64,000 nt of DNA, taken from the NCBI RefSeq assembly GCF_001888165.1, contig NZ_CP015455.1, positions 2,536,001 through 2,600,000 of the forward strand. The letters are read 5' to 3'. Source of the DNA: Syntrophotalea acetylenica (GTDB lineage Bacteria; Desulfobacterota; Desulfuromonadia; Desulfuromonadales; Syntrophotaleaceae). The position numbers and the translations under genes were made by a program. How positions within the stretch are numbered: position 1 is the first letter of the stretch; the number at the start of each line of letters is the position of its first letter. The notes beneath the pieces were generated by a model. It was not told where the DNA came from, searched no databases, and saw only the letters and a list, made by a program, of their open reading frames with translations. This document shows positions 27,252-35,420 of this stretch, in pieces.

Positions 27252-27343
27252 GTTGCAAATATACGCAACAAGTGCAACACCCAATGCAACGCTAAACCTA
27301 TTGTTTTTAAACAACAAAGTCCTAAATGTTGCAGTGTTGCAAC
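27252..27343 (+). promoter_or_regulatory. Cluster of TGTTGCA/TGCAACA boxes, putative activator sites
   Basis: Copies of GTTGCA or its complement occur at 27252-27257, 27265-27270 (GCAACA), 27273-27279, 27285-27290, 27327-27333 and 27335-27343. They form inverted pairs such as GTTGC-N8-GCAAC. They lie about 95-190 bases upstream of the -24/-12-like element, the normal distance for enhancer-binding activator sites. A palindrome TTGTTT-TT-AAACAA (27301-27314) sits between them. Confidence 0.68.
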
Positions 27344-27438
27344 GAACAGCACCGATGCATAATTCCGAAAGAATCCCTACCAACCATCCCAACATGCCGT
27401 TTTTACTCGTATTTTAAAATTTTCCACTTTGATAAAAC

Positions 27439-27455
27439 TTGGCATGATCATTGTT
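27439..27455 (+). promoter_or_regulatory. Candidate sigma-54 (-24/-12) promoter of the ORP-like operon
   Basis: TTGGCATG, four bases, then TTGTT closely matches TTGGCACG-N4-TTGCW; the main deviation is T instead of C at the -12 dinucleotide. It is the only GG-N10-G element in the spacer. The predicted start point would fall only a few bases before the first gene, leaving almost no leader, which is a point against it. A sigma-70-like TTATAC lies directly after. Confidence 0.58.
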
Positions 27456-27468
27456 ATACAAGCAGGTC

Positions 27469-27918
27469 ATGGACATGCACTCCCCACAAACATCAACGTG
27501 CCGCATCGCCTTGCCCTGTTATGAAAACAGGGTCATGCCCCGTTTCGGCATGGCTCGAACCTTCATCTTTGCGGATATCAATCGCAGCAAAAAACAGATC
27601 ACGGCCATTACCGAGAAGAACTGGGAGTCAAGCCAACCGATGGACCTGCCGGCATGGCTGCAACAGCAGCGCGTCGAAGGGGTATTGTGCGGCGGCATTC
27701 ACCCCCGTTATCAAATCGCTCTCGAAGCCAAAGGCATGTGGGTGGCGTGGGGATTCCGCGGAGAAATAGAAGCGGTCCTGAACCAGTGGCTCGATGCCGA
27801 AAAGCACCCTGATAAGCTGGCCGATGGCTTTGGTTTCGTGAGTTGTTGCCGGATACAGCATGCAGCGGCATCAAACAAAATATCAAACACCCCCTGCCCA
27901 AGGAGAAAAAAACCATGA
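27469..27918 (+). CDS. NifX/NifB-like metal-cluster-binding protein, ORP-like cluster gene 1
   Basis: About 149 residues. The core (CRIALPCYENRVMPRFGMARTFIFADI and VEGVLCGGIHPRY, segments of the NifX/MTH1175 fold) marks the dinitrogenase iron-molybdenum cofactor-binding family. These small proteins carry metal-sulfur clusters non-covalently. The C-terminal 40 residues, with a Cys pair (FVSCC) and basic end, are not typical. ATG 27475 has AGG at better spacing than ATG 27469; the shorter form would lose two residues. The gene overlaps the next by four bases (ATGA). Confidence 0.8.
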   Translation: MDMHSPQTSTCRIALPCYENRVMPRFGMARTFIFADINRSKKQITAITEKNWESSQPMDLPAWLQQQRVEGVLCGGIHPRYQIALEAKGMWVAWGFRGEIEAVLNQWLDAEKHPDKLADGFGFVSCCRIQHAAASNKISNTPCPRRKKP

Positions 27919-28274
27919 AGATTGCCATCACCGCCCAAGGCCAAACTCCCCAAAGCACCGTGGATCCGCGCTTCGGTCGCGCCGCCTGGTTGTTGATCCA
28001 CGATGATTGCGACAACAGCTGGGAAAGCATCGACAATATCGCCGGGCGTGACACCGCCCATGGAGCCGGCATTCAAGCCGCGCAAAAGGTTGCGGACCAT
28101 GGCGTGGAAGCGCTGATTACAGGAGCCATCGGACCCAAGGCCTTTACCTCCCTGACGGCCGGCCGCATACGTATCTATCATGGTGCGACCGGCACCGCGC
28201 AAGAGGCCCTTGCCGCCTTCAAGGCCGGCAAACTCAAAGAGGCCTCTGAACAGGATGCAACGGGCGGGGTTTGA
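27915..28274 (+). CDS. NifX-like metal-cluster-binding protein, ORP-like cluster gene 2
   Basis: A 119-residue NifX/MTH1175-fold protein: MKIAITAQGQTPQSTVDPRFGRAAWL at the N-terminus (in segments) and ALITGAIGPKAFTSLTAGRIRIY, the loop that in homologues cradles the cofactor. No Cys is present, as in the Desulfovibrio orange protein, whose Mo-Cu cluster is held non-covalently. AGGAG ten bases upstream supports the start. It is translationally coupled to gene 1 and precedes the two MinD-type ATPases. Confidence 0.86.
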   Translation: MKIAITAQGQTPQSTVDPRFGRAAWLLIHDDCDNSWESIDNIAGRDTAHGAGIQAAQKVADHGVEALITGAIGPKAFTSLTAGRIRIYHGATGTAQEALAAFKAGKLKEASEQDATGGV

Positions 28275-28368
28275 GCGCACCCCCATCAAGCAGAGCGCCC
28301 GGGCACTGCAAGCTCACTTGCCGCGACCTGCGGACAGTCGCCCGCGCCCCTCGAACCATGGATTCGCC

Positions 28369-29253
28369 ATGCCAATAAAAATCGCGATCGCCAGCGGCAA
28401 GGGCGGTACCGGCAAAACCACTGTCGCCACCAACCTGGTGCGGATGGCGGCCCAAAGGGGCTACCAGGCAGCCTATATTGACTGCGACGTCGAAGCTCCC
28501 AACGGCCACCTGTTTTTGCGTCCTGAAATAACCCAGCGGGAAGTAGTGCGTGTGCCGGTTCCGGCCGTGGATGAGAAACGTTGCGACCACTGCGGCGAAT
28601 GCGCGCGCTTCTGCCAGTACCACGCGCTCCTGTGCCTGCCCGAGCAGACCCTGCTGTTTCCTGAACTCTGCCACGGTTGCGGGGGCTGCCGGCTGCTCTG
28701 TCCGAAAGACGCTATCCAGGAGACAACCAGGGACATCGGCTATTGCCAGTCAGGCCGTGCGGATCAGGCTGATTTTATATCCGGGTGTCTGAACATTGGA
28801 GAGGCAAAAAGCCCACCGTTGATTCGCGCCGTCAAAAGCCGGATGCCGACCACGGGCATGGCCTTCATCGACTCGCCTCCCGGCACATCCTGTCCGGTGG
28901 TAGAGAGCCTTCGCGACTGCAATTTCGTGGTTCTGGTGACCGAACCGACGCCCTTCGGCCTGCACGACCTCGGCCTGGCGTTCGACATGGTACGACTACT
29001 GGATATCCCCTGCGGGGTGGTGATCAACCGTGCCTCCGACAACGACCGGGAAACCCTGGCCTGGTGTGAAACGCGGCAGTTGCCGATACTGGCCAGCCTG
29101 CCCGACGACCGCAAAGCGGCCGAGGCCTACTCGCGCGGCAAACTTATCGCCGATGCCGTGTCCGGCTTTGCACAACCGTTTGCCGAACTGCTGGATACCC
29201 TGCTGTCATTACCGCAGGTTGCCTGCCACACCGTAAGCGGAGAGCGACCATGA
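28369..29253 (+). CDS. MinD-superfamily ATPase with inserted 2x4Fe-4S ferredoxin domain (first copy)
   Basis: A 294-residue deviant-Walker ATPase (SGKGGTGKTT, residues 9-17). A ferredoxin insert follows: Cys72, 75, 78, 82 and Cys101, 104, 107, 111, each a CxxCxxCxxxC set for a 4Fe-4S cluster. The rest is the MinD/Nbp35 fold (FIDSPPGTSCPV and VVLVTEPTPFGLHDL). In Desulfovibrio vulgaris two such proteins belong to the ORP complex linked to cell-division positioning. Here it may load or deliver metal clusters with ATP (inference). The ribosome site is weak. It overlaps the second copy by ATGA. Confidence 0.9.
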   Translation: MPIKIAIASGKGGTGKTTVATNLVRMAAQRGYQAAYIDCDVEAPNGHLFLRPEITQREVVRVPVPAVDEKRCDHCGECARFCQYHALLCLPEQTLLFPELCHGCGGCRLLCPKDAIQETTRDIGYCQSGRADQADFISGCLNIGEAKSPPLIRAVKSRMPTTGMAFIDSPPGTSCPVVESLRDCNFVVLVTEPTPFGLHDLGLAFDMVRLLDIPCGVVINRASDNDRETLAWCETRQLPILASLPDDRKAAEAYSRGKLIADAVSGFAQPFAELLDTLLSLPQVACHTVSGERP

Positions 29254-30128
29254 AACAGCTGACGGTTATCAGCGGCAAAGGCGGTACTGGCAAAACATCG
29301 GTGACAGCCTCCCTGGCGGTGCTGACGGAGAAGGTGGTAATGGCCGATTGTGATGTGGACGCTGCCGACCTGCACCTGGTCCTGGCTCCGCGGATTTTGT
29401 CCCGGCAGCCCTTCAGCGGCGGCAAACAGGCCTGGATTGACGCATCCATCTGCGCAATGTGCCAGCACTGCGTGGAACTCTGCCGATTCGAAGCAGTGCA
29501 TTGTTCAGGGGAGACCTGCAGCATCGACGGCACAGCCTGCGAGGGCTGTGGCGTTTGTGCCCGATTCTGTCCAACCGGAGCAATCCGTTTCGAGGATGCC
29601 CAAAACGGTGAGTGGTACCTTTCGGAAACGCGGGTCGGTCCCATGGTTCATGCACGGCTGGGAATTGCCGAGGAAAATTCCGGAAAACTGGTTTCGCTGG
29701 TAAGAGACGAAGCCCGCAAAATTGCCAACCGGCAACAACGCAATACCATTATTATCGACGGCTCGCCGGGCACCGGGTGTCCGGTTATCGCCTCCATCAC
29801 CGGCACGGATCTCGCCTTGCTGGTAACGGAACCGACCCTGAGTGGTCTGCATGACATGGAACGTGTCGCCGATCTGACCGAGCACTTTCGGATTCCGACG
29901 ATGATTGCCATCAACAAATGGGACATTAATCCGGAACTGACCTCGCGCATCGAGGCAACCGCTGCCCACCGCCATCTCATGGTGGGTGGAAGGATTCGAT
30001 ATGACCGATGCGTCACTGAAGCACAAATCCGGGGCCGGGCCGTGGTCGAGCTGGCCGAAGCACCAGCCGCAGCCGACCTCGAAAATCTGTGGCACTCGGT
30101 ACAAAAAGTTTTGCACCCTGGAACGTAA
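29250..30128 (+). CDS. MinD-superfamily ATPase with inserted 2x4Fe-4S ferredoxin domain (second copy)
   Basis: A 292-residue paralogue of the upstream gene product with Walker motif SGKGGTGKTS, two cluster motifs (Cys68, 71, 74, 78 and Cys97, 100, 103, 107), IIDGSPGTGCPVIASI and LLVTEPTLSGLHDMERV. The pair, always found together in anaerobes, probably forms a heterodimer across the nucleotide sites, as MinD/Mrp proteins dimerise (inference). The four-base overlap with the first copy suggests equal synthesis. An intergenic AAAGGAG follows for the next gene. Confidence 0.92.
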   Translation: MKQLTVISGKGGTGKTSVTASLAVLTEKVVMADCDVDAADLHLVLAPRILSRQPFSGGKQAWIDASICAMCQHCVELCRFEAVHCSGETCSIDGTACEGCGVCARFCPTGAIRFEDAQNGEWYLSETRVGPMVHARLGIAEENSGKLVSLVRDEARKIANRQQRNTIIIDGSPGTGCPVIASITGTDLALLVTEPTLSGLHDMERVADLTEHFRIPTMIAINKWDINPELTSRIEATAAHRHLMVGGRIRYDRCVTEAQIRGRAVVELAEAPAAADLENLWHSVQKVLHPGT

Positions 30129-30179
30129 AAATCCCGTACTGCGAACACCATGTTCCGCAACAACAAAGGAGAACCTATT

Positions 30180-30518
30180 ATGAAAATCGCCATCCCCCTG
30201 GTCGGAGGAAAACTCAGTCAACATTTCGGTCACTGTGAGGAATTCGTCCTGCTCGAAATCTGCGCCGATGCCAAAACGATTACCGGAAAAAGCCTGCACC
30301 AACCGCCACCCCATGAACCGGGCATGCTGCCCCGCTGGCTCAATCAACTCGGCGCCGAGGTAATCATTGCTGGTGGCATGGGCCGGCGCGCCCAGGAACT
30401 TTTCACGGAAAACGGCATCAAGGTGGTCGTTGGCGCAGCAGCGGACGCCCCTGAAAAGCTTGTTAACGCCTATCTGCAGAACACTCTGGAAGTCGGAGAA
30501 AACTGCTGCGATCACTGA
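30180..30518 (+). CDS. NifX-like (orange-protein-like) metal-cluster-binding protein, ORP-like cluster gene 5
   Basis: A 112-residue NifX/MTH1175-fold protein (MKIAIPLVGGKLSQHFGHCEEF in segments; EVIIAGGMGRRAQELFTENGIKVVVG). The HFGHCEEF element and AGGMGRRA loop are typical of family members beside Mrp. AAAGGAG fixes the start at 30180. It is the third such protein in the operon and may be the immediate partner of the Mrp gene that follows; in D. vulgaris the two domains are fused in one protein. Confidence 0.88.
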   Translation: MKIAIPLVGGKLSQHFGHCEEFVLLEICADAKTITGKSLHQPPPHEPGMLPRWLNQLGAEVIIAGGMGRRAQELFTENGIKVVVGAAADAPEKLVNAYLQNTLEVGENCCDH

Positions 30519-30616
30519 CAGAAACCGGCCGCCAGATGGGCGGAACATTGTTGTCGCCGCCACGAAAATGCAACTTATTTCCCAATGGCGGTTCTGAGAA
30601 GAAGGAGAAAAGGATT

Positions 30617-31474
30617 ATGGATTCATGCACCTCATCCGACCAATGCGCCTCCGGGCAACCATCCGCATGCGAACTGCAAGCCAAAATGAAGCAACGCCTT
30701 GGACGCATTAACCGCAAGATTCTTGTCATGTCAGGCAAAGGTGGCGTCGGCAAAAGTTCCACGGCCGTGAACCTCGCTCTGGCGCTGGCCCAGGAGGGTT
30801 ATGCGGTGGGACTGCTTGATATCGACCTGCACGGCCCCAGTGTTCCAAAAATGCTCGGTTTGGAGGGGAAGCAGCTGAGAAACGGACCCGACGGACTTCT
30901 GCCCATCGAATATCTGCAAAACCTGAAAGTTATTTCGGTAGGATTTCTGCTCAGCAGCGACGATGAAGCCCTGGTTTGGAGAGGCCCGGCAAAAACAGGG
31001 CTCATCCAGCAGTTTCTGCGTGACGTGCAGTGGGGTGACCTGGATTTTCTAATTGTGGACTGTCCGCCCGGCACCGGCGACGAACCCTTGACCGCCGTCC
31101 AGACGCTGCTGGGAAATGATCAGAACAGCGGCGCGGTTATCGTCACCACGCCCCAGGAAGTCGCCCTGCTTGACGTGAGAAAATCAATCACCTTCTGCCG
31201 ACGTCTGGAGATGCCGGTCCTCGGCGTCATCGAAAACATGAGCGGTTTTGTTTGCCCCAAATGCGGCGAAGTCATTGATATTTTCAAATCGGGCGGTGGC
31301 CTCCAGGTTGCGGAGAGCATGAAGGCTCCGTTTTTGGGCAAGATTCCCATGGACCCGGCCATGGTACAGGCCGGCGACAATGGCAAACCCTATCTTGCCC
31401 TGCGAGGGGAAACGGAAACCAGCAAAACCTATCGCCAGATTGCCGCCTCCCTTATGCAAAGTCCCGCCAATTAG
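30617..31474 (+). CDS. mrp: Mrp/NBP35-family iron-sulfur carrier ATPase
   Basis: A 285-residue ATPase with deviant Walker A (MSGKGGVGKSS, 38-48), LLDIDLHGPS, VDCPPGTGDEP and the C-terminal CxxC (Cys213, Cys216 in GFVCPKCGE) that binds a bridging 4Fe-4S cluster at the dimer interface. A Cys-bearing N-terminus (Cys4, 10, 18) resembles NBP35-type proteins. It donates Fe-S clusters to targets. No fused NifX domain is present, unlike D. vulgaris MrpORP, the domain being separate upstream. GAAGGAG supports ATG 30617. It is the last gene of the cluster. Confidence 0.93.
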   Translation: MDSCTSSDQCASGQPSACELQAKMKQRLGRINRKILVMSGKGGVGKSSTAVNLALALAQEGYAVGLLDIDLHGPSVPKMLGLEGKQLRNGPDGLLPIEYLQNLKVISVGFLLSSDDEALVWRGPAKTGLIQQFLRDVQWGDLDFLIVDCPPGTGDEPLTAVQTLLGNDQNSGAVIVTTPQEVALLDVRKSITFCRRLEMPVLGVIENMSGFVCPKCGEVIDIFKSGGGLQVAESMKAPFLGKIPMDPAMVQAGDNGKPYLALRGETETSKTYRQIAASLMQSPAN

Positions 31475-31558
31475 TCTTCAGCCAGAAACGGCTCTTTTCC
31501 GCCGTGCGGCGCCAATCCGGAGTTTGCGGATGGCACCATTCAGCCGCAGCAGGCCCAG

Positions 31559-31591
31559 CCCCGGGCGAGCCAGCCCGGGGCGGGCTAGCCC
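31559..31591. repeat. Tandem GC palindromes downstream of mrp
   Basis: CCCCGGG (31559-31565) pairs with CCCGGGG (31574-31580), and is followed at once by the palindrome GGGCTAGCCC (31582-31591). No T tract follows. It may be a Rho-dependent or stability hairpin after the ORP-like operon. Confidence 0.4.
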
Positions 31592-31684
31592 GACCTGCCC
31601 ATTCGCTCCTTATTTTGGAGGCTTCTGCACGGGCACCCTACTCTTTCTTCCATATACGCCGCCGGCAAAAGGTACGATGAGTCC

Positions 31685-31717
31685 AAAAAAAAGGACCTGC
31701 CGGTTGGCAGGTCCTTT
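31685..31717 (-). terminator. Terminator of the initiator tRNA gene
   Basis: Perfect nine-base arms GGACCTGCC and GGCAGGTCC around a four-base loop, followed on the minus strand by eight T residues, directly beyond the tRNA 3' end. Confidence 0.92.
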
Positions 31718-31725
31718 GAATGTTT

Positions 31726-31802
<77 letters not shown>

Positions 31803-31814
31803 TCAAGAAGATGA

Positions 31815-31843
31815 ACTATACGCTTTTAGCTGGCACATGTCAA
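31815..31843 (-). promoter_or_regulatory. Strong promoter of initiator tRNA
   Basis: On the minus strand, consensus TTGACA and TATAGT are separated by 17 bases, ending 12 bases before the mature tRNA. It is among the best promoter matches in the window. Confidence 0.88.
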
Positions 31844-31867
31844 CCCCTTGAGGATACTACTTTGTAT

Positions 31868-32614
31868 CTAGCGTTTTTTCACCAGGGGGGCATTTGCCAG
31901 ACGCGCCGCTTTCAAAGTGGAAGCAGCTCCGTCGGCAGCTGACCGAGAGGCAAATGGTCCAACATACACACGATACCAGATCCCCTTGGCTCCAAGATCG
32001 GTTTTTTCCACGTAGGCGGCGTAACCGCTTTTCGTTAAACGAGAACTGAGATCCTGGGCACTGGCCTGCTTCTGTACCGAAGCGACCTGAATGATGAACC
32101 CACCACCGGATGATGTCACCGGAGCGCTGGCCGTGACGGGCCTGGGTGACGGAGCCGTAACCGGCTCTACCTTGGGTGCGGAAACCTTGGGTCGGGCTTC
32201 CGCTACGACCGGCTTAGCCACTGCGGACGGCGGCTGGAGCGCGGAATCTCGCGACTTATCTACGCGAGCAGGAGTCACCTCGGCAGGCTGGGGCGGAAGG
32301 TTGATGCCACTGCCCATGGGAGGCTGCGTTCCTTCGGGAAGTGTTTCGTAGAAGGTCAACGCCGGATTCGCCGCTGGTTCTTCGGCAGGGGCTGTGGCCG
32401 CCCCGGTTTCGGTTCCGGCCTCCGGCACGGCTATGGCGATACGCCCGGAAGTCGTCAGATCCTCCTTCACGATGACATTATCCTCTCCGCTGCGACCAAC
32501 CATCACGCCCAGCCCGTAGCTGACCAGGGAGATGATCAGTCCCAGAACGATCAGGACCATCGTCTGTTTTTTTTCAAGGCGCCTCTGTGAGCGGGATACG
32601 ACCTGACGATTCAT
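31868..32614 (-). CDS. SPOR-domain inner-membrane protein
   Basis: A 248-residue bitopic protein: a short basic cytoplasmic start (residues 1-17), one membrane helix (about 19-40), a long Pro/Ala-rich periplasmic linker (about 50-165), and a C-terminal SPOR domain (GFIIQVASVQKQASAQDLSSRL, in parts, to WYRVYVGPFASRSAA). SPOR domains bind peptidoglycan lacking stem peptides at division sites, as in FtsN and DedD. AGGAGG upstream fixes the start. It follows argS by 15 bases and is probably co-transcribed with it. Confidence 0.9.
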   Translation of the reverse strand: MNRQVVSRSQRRLEKKQTMVLIVLGLIISLVSYGLGVMVGRSGEDNVIVKEDLTTSGRIAIAVPEAGTETGAATAPAEEPAANPALTFYETLPEGTQPPMGSGINLPPQPAEVTPARVDKSRDSALQPPSAVAKPVVAEARPKVSAPKVEPVTAPSPRPVTASAPVTSSGGGFIIQVASVQKQASAQDLSSRLTKSGYAAYVEKTDLGAKGIWYRVYVGPFASRSAADGAASTLKAARLANAPLVKKR

Positions 32615-32629
32615 GACTTTTCCTCCTGT

Positions 32630-34294
32630 CTACATCCGCTCGGGAGCGGAAACTCCGAGCAAGAGCAACGCGTTACGCAGAACAATCCGCACACAATTGA
32701 CCAGATAGAGCCGGGCACGGCTAACTTCGGGATCCTCGACCAGCACCCGGCCCTTATTGTAATAACTGTGAAAGCGCGCAGCCAGTTCCTGGAGATAGAA
32801 AACCACCCTGTGGGGTTCGAATTGTGCAGCGGCCCCATCGACGACTTCGGGGTAGCGAGACAGAAGCCTGGCCAGCGCCAGCTCATCCTCGAGAGCAAGA
32901 ACCTCGAAATCAACCTTGCCCATCTCCGGAACAGCCAGACCCTGCTCCACGGCATTGCGGTTGATGCTGCAGACCCTGGCATGGGCGTACTGAACATAAA
33001 ATACCGGATTTTCGTTGCTCTGTTTTTTTGCCAGTTCAAGATCGAAATCGAGCTGACTATCGGAACGGCGCATCAGAAAAAAGAACCGGCAGGCATCTCG
33101 GCCAACCTCGTCGATAACCTCGCGCAGCGTTACAAATTCACCGGAGCGGGTACTCATCGCGACCTGCTGGCCATCCCGCAACAGATTGACCAATTGTACC
33201 AGAATAATCTGCAGATCCTCCGGATTGCGTCCGAGGCCGGCAAGCACAGCCTTCATGCGGGGAACATAACCGTGGTGGTCAGCCCCCCAGACGTCGATAA
33301 CCATATCAAAGCCGCGCTCGAATTTTTCCTTATGATAAGCCACATCCGAGGCGAAGTAGGTCATGACACCATTGGAACGCACCAGCACGCGGTCCTTGTC
33401 ATCTCCGAAATCCGTGGTGCGAAACCAGATTGCCCCTTCCTTTTCGTAGGTCAGGCCACGCTCCCTGAGAAGGGCGATGCCTCGATCCACTGACTGCCGA
33501 TCGTAGAGGCTCTGTTCACTGTACCAGTTGTCAAAGCGCACTCCGAAGGCCGCCAGGTCTTCCTCAATGCCTTCACGAATCTTTCCGCCGCCCTGTTCCG
33601 CGAAAAAACGCAGGGCTTCTTCCTCGGGCAAATGCTGTAGACGATCCCCTTCACGCTCCAGAATTTCCCGTGCAAGATCGATAACATAAACACCCTGGTA
33701 ACAATCCGTCGGAAAATCGACCGTCTCACCGAGCAACTCCAGATATCGCAACATGAGGGATCGCCCCAACGTCAGCATCTGATTACCGGCATCGTTGATA
33801 TAGTATTCGCGCTGCACCTCATAACCGGCGGCGGAGAGCACTGCGGCCACCGCATCGCCAGTAGCCGCACCCCGCCCGTGTCCGATATGCAGAGGCCCGG
33901 TTGGATTGGCACTGACGAATTCAACCTGAACCTTGCGCCCGGCGCCGGAATGAGTTCGGCCGTACTGCTCACCCTGGCGCACCACTTCGTCGAGGACCCC
34001 GAACCAGCATCGTGGCGAGAGATAAAAGTTGATGAATCCCGGGCCAGCGATGTCGACCCTGTTCCACATTCCAGCACCTTCTCCGAGTGCCGCCACGATG
34101 GCCTCGGCGACTTTGCGCGGAGCTTTTTTTTCTGCTTTTGCAAGGATCATGGCAACGTTGGTGGAAAAGTCGCCGTGCTCGGCATGGGCCGGCACTTCCA
34201 ATCCGATCTCGGGGATCTGCCCGGAATGCAGCTGTTGCTGATCGAAGCAGGTTTGCAAGGCCTGACCAATGTACTGACGCAACCGTTCTTTCAT
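32630..34294 (-). CDS. argS: Arginyl-tRNA synthetase
   Basis: A 554-residue class I synthetase. The N-terminal Add-1 domain (about 1-110) recognises the tRNA D-loop. The catalytic core has FVSANPTGPLHIGHGRG (HIGH motif) and QVAMSTRSGEFVTLREV in the place of KMSKS, as is usual for many ArgRS. The helical anticodon-binding domain ends in NALLLLGVSAPERM. Length and ends are normal for the family. It is transcribed towards the SPOR gene. Confidence 0.97.
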   Translation of the reverse strand: MKERLRQYIGQALQTCFDQQQLHSGQIPEIGLEVPAHAEHGDFSTNVAMILAKAEKKAPRKVAEAIVAALGEGAGMWNRVDIAGPGFINFYLSPRCWFGVLDEVVRQGEQYGRTHSGAGRKVQVEFVSANPTGPLHIGHGRGAATGDAVAAVLSAAGYEVQREYYINDAGNQMLTLGRSLMLRYLELLGETVDFPTDCYQGVYVIDLAREILEREGDRLQHLPEEEALRFFAEQGGGKIREGIEEDLAAFGVRFDNWYSEQSLYDRQSVDRGIALLRERGLTYEKEGAIWFRTTDFGDDKDRVLVRSNGVMTYFASDVAYHKEKFERGFDMVIDVWGADHHGYVPRMKAVLAGLGRNPEDLQIILVQLVNLLRDGQQVAMSTRSGEFVTLREVIDEVGRDACRFFFLMRRSDSQLDFDLELAKKQSNENPVFYVQYAHARVCSINRNAVEQGLAVPEMGKVDFEVLALEDELALARLLSRYPEVVDGAAAQFEPHRVVFYLQELAARFHSYYNKGRVLVEDPEVSRARLYLVNCVRIVLRNALLLLGVSAPERM

Positions 34295-34470
34295 GAAAGC
34301 TACTTTCTGTATGGGAATATTTACAGGCCGCGGAGATGCTGCCCCATTGTCCTCTCCGGCATGGGTAGAAACCCGCGGGAAAAGTCCTTGCGGCGCCCGC
34401 CGGGCCGCATTTTCAAACGTCGTATGTTAGCCTTGCGGCTACGCTCCTGTCAAGCCGGTGCTATGCCCAT

Positions 34471-34494
34471 AAAAAAACCCGGCCGAGGCCGGGT
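34471..34494 (-). terminator. Terminator downstream of the FtsB-like gene
   Basis: ACCCGGCC and GGCCGGGT with a tiny loop, followed on the minus strand by seven T residues, between the FtsB-like gene and argS. Confidence 0.88.
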
Positions 34495-34525
34495 GAAGCT
34501 TTTTCCTTTTCGCAGCAAGCCCATC

Positions 34526-34882
34526 TCAGGGTAAAGTTCCAGAGTTGCCTGCCGTACCGGAAGACGGGGGGGCCTCACCGGGAAACTGGTAAACGATCTC
34601 CCCGTCACCGACCATGCCCAACTCCTTGCGGGCCAGAGTTTCAATATATATGCGGTCTGTCTTGAGTTTGCTGATTTCGGTCTTCAGGTCGCTGATTGTC
34701 TTCTGTTTTTCGGCAACCTGCTGCTCCAGGTCGACTTTCTGTCGACGCGACTGCAACATGCGCAGAACACCCTTTTCGCCAAACAGCGCAGCCGCCAGAA
34801 TAAAGAGAATGATGGACACAGGCAGCCATGGGATCCGACGGCCCGAACCACTTTCGCTGGATGTATTTTTAGTGGCTGCCAT
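34526..34882 (-). CDS. ftsB: Septum formation initiator family protein (FtsB/DivIC-like)
   Basis: 118 residues: a short cytoplasmic N-terminus, one membrane helix (about 20-38), a coiled coil rich in Leu heptads (about 42-78, LEQQVAEKQKTISDLKTEI in part) and the family's YIETLARKELGMVGDGEIVY block. FtsB joins FtsL and FtsQ to activate septal peptidoglycan synthesis. AGGAG supports ATG 34882. The Pro/Ser/Gly-rich tail after residue 102 is variable. A terminator follows. Confidence 0.88.
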   Translation of the reverse strand: MAATKNTSSESGSGRRIPWLPVSIILFILAAALFGEKGVLRMLQSRRQKVDLEQQVAEKQKTISDLKTEISKLKTDRIYIETLARKELGMVGDGEIVYQFPGEAPPSSGTAGNSGTLP

Positions 34883-34967
34883 GCGCGTGCTCCTGCCAAG
34901 GCTCGCACCAGAGTTTACCAGATAAAAGCCGGATCGGCATCCATGGATGCCGGCATTTGGAAAACAA

Positions 34968-35273
34968 TCAGTTCAGGGAAATCCGCCCGCGAATCTTTTC
35001 AAGGGTCTGTTTTCCGACGCCTTTGACTTTAAGCAGATCTTCCACCCTGGTGAAAGGGCCGTGCGCCTGACGGTAATCCACAATACGCTGAGCCGTCACC
35101 GCGCCAATACCGGGCAGGGCCCGCAGTTGCTTAACGCCGGCATTGTTGACGGCGACCATGGATACAGCCGCCGACGGCGCTTTCTCGGATGCGGCCGGAG
35201 CTGAAAAAGCGGCCCCGGGTGCAACAATGAGAAAACATACCACCACCAACAGCCAGTTTACCAGTACTTTCAT
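34968..35273 (-). CDS. Secreted helix-hairpin-helix protein, ComEA-like
   Basis: 101 residues: an N-terminal signal peptide (about 1-25, hydrophobic LLVVVCFLIVA then AAFSA) and a ComEA-type double helix-hairpin-helix domain (VNNAGVKQLRALPGIGAVTAQRIVDYR and DLLKVKGVGKQTLEKIR, in parts). ComEA-like proteins bind double-stranded DNA in the periplasm during natural transformation, but many Deltaproteobacteria have such proteins without known competence. AAGGAGG fixes the start. A palindrome GGCATCC-ATGGATGCC just downstream (34936-34951) may act in termination. Confidence 0.88.
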   Translation of the reverse strand: MKVLVNWLLVVVCFLIVAPGAAFSAPAASEKAPSAAVSMVAVNNAGVKQLRALPGIGAVTAQRIVDYRQAHGPFTRVEDLLKVKGVGKQTLEKIRGRISLN

Positions 35274-35420
35274 CGTGCCTCCTTACGGTTGATAGATGCC
35301 GACAGCCCGCATGCCCGTCAGAAATATAAACGGGCACATTGTTGTTAACATCTTTTCATATTATCCGTCAATGAAATTTTACACATCTTCTGCAAGGAGA
35401 AGGCACGCTACAGGCACCGA

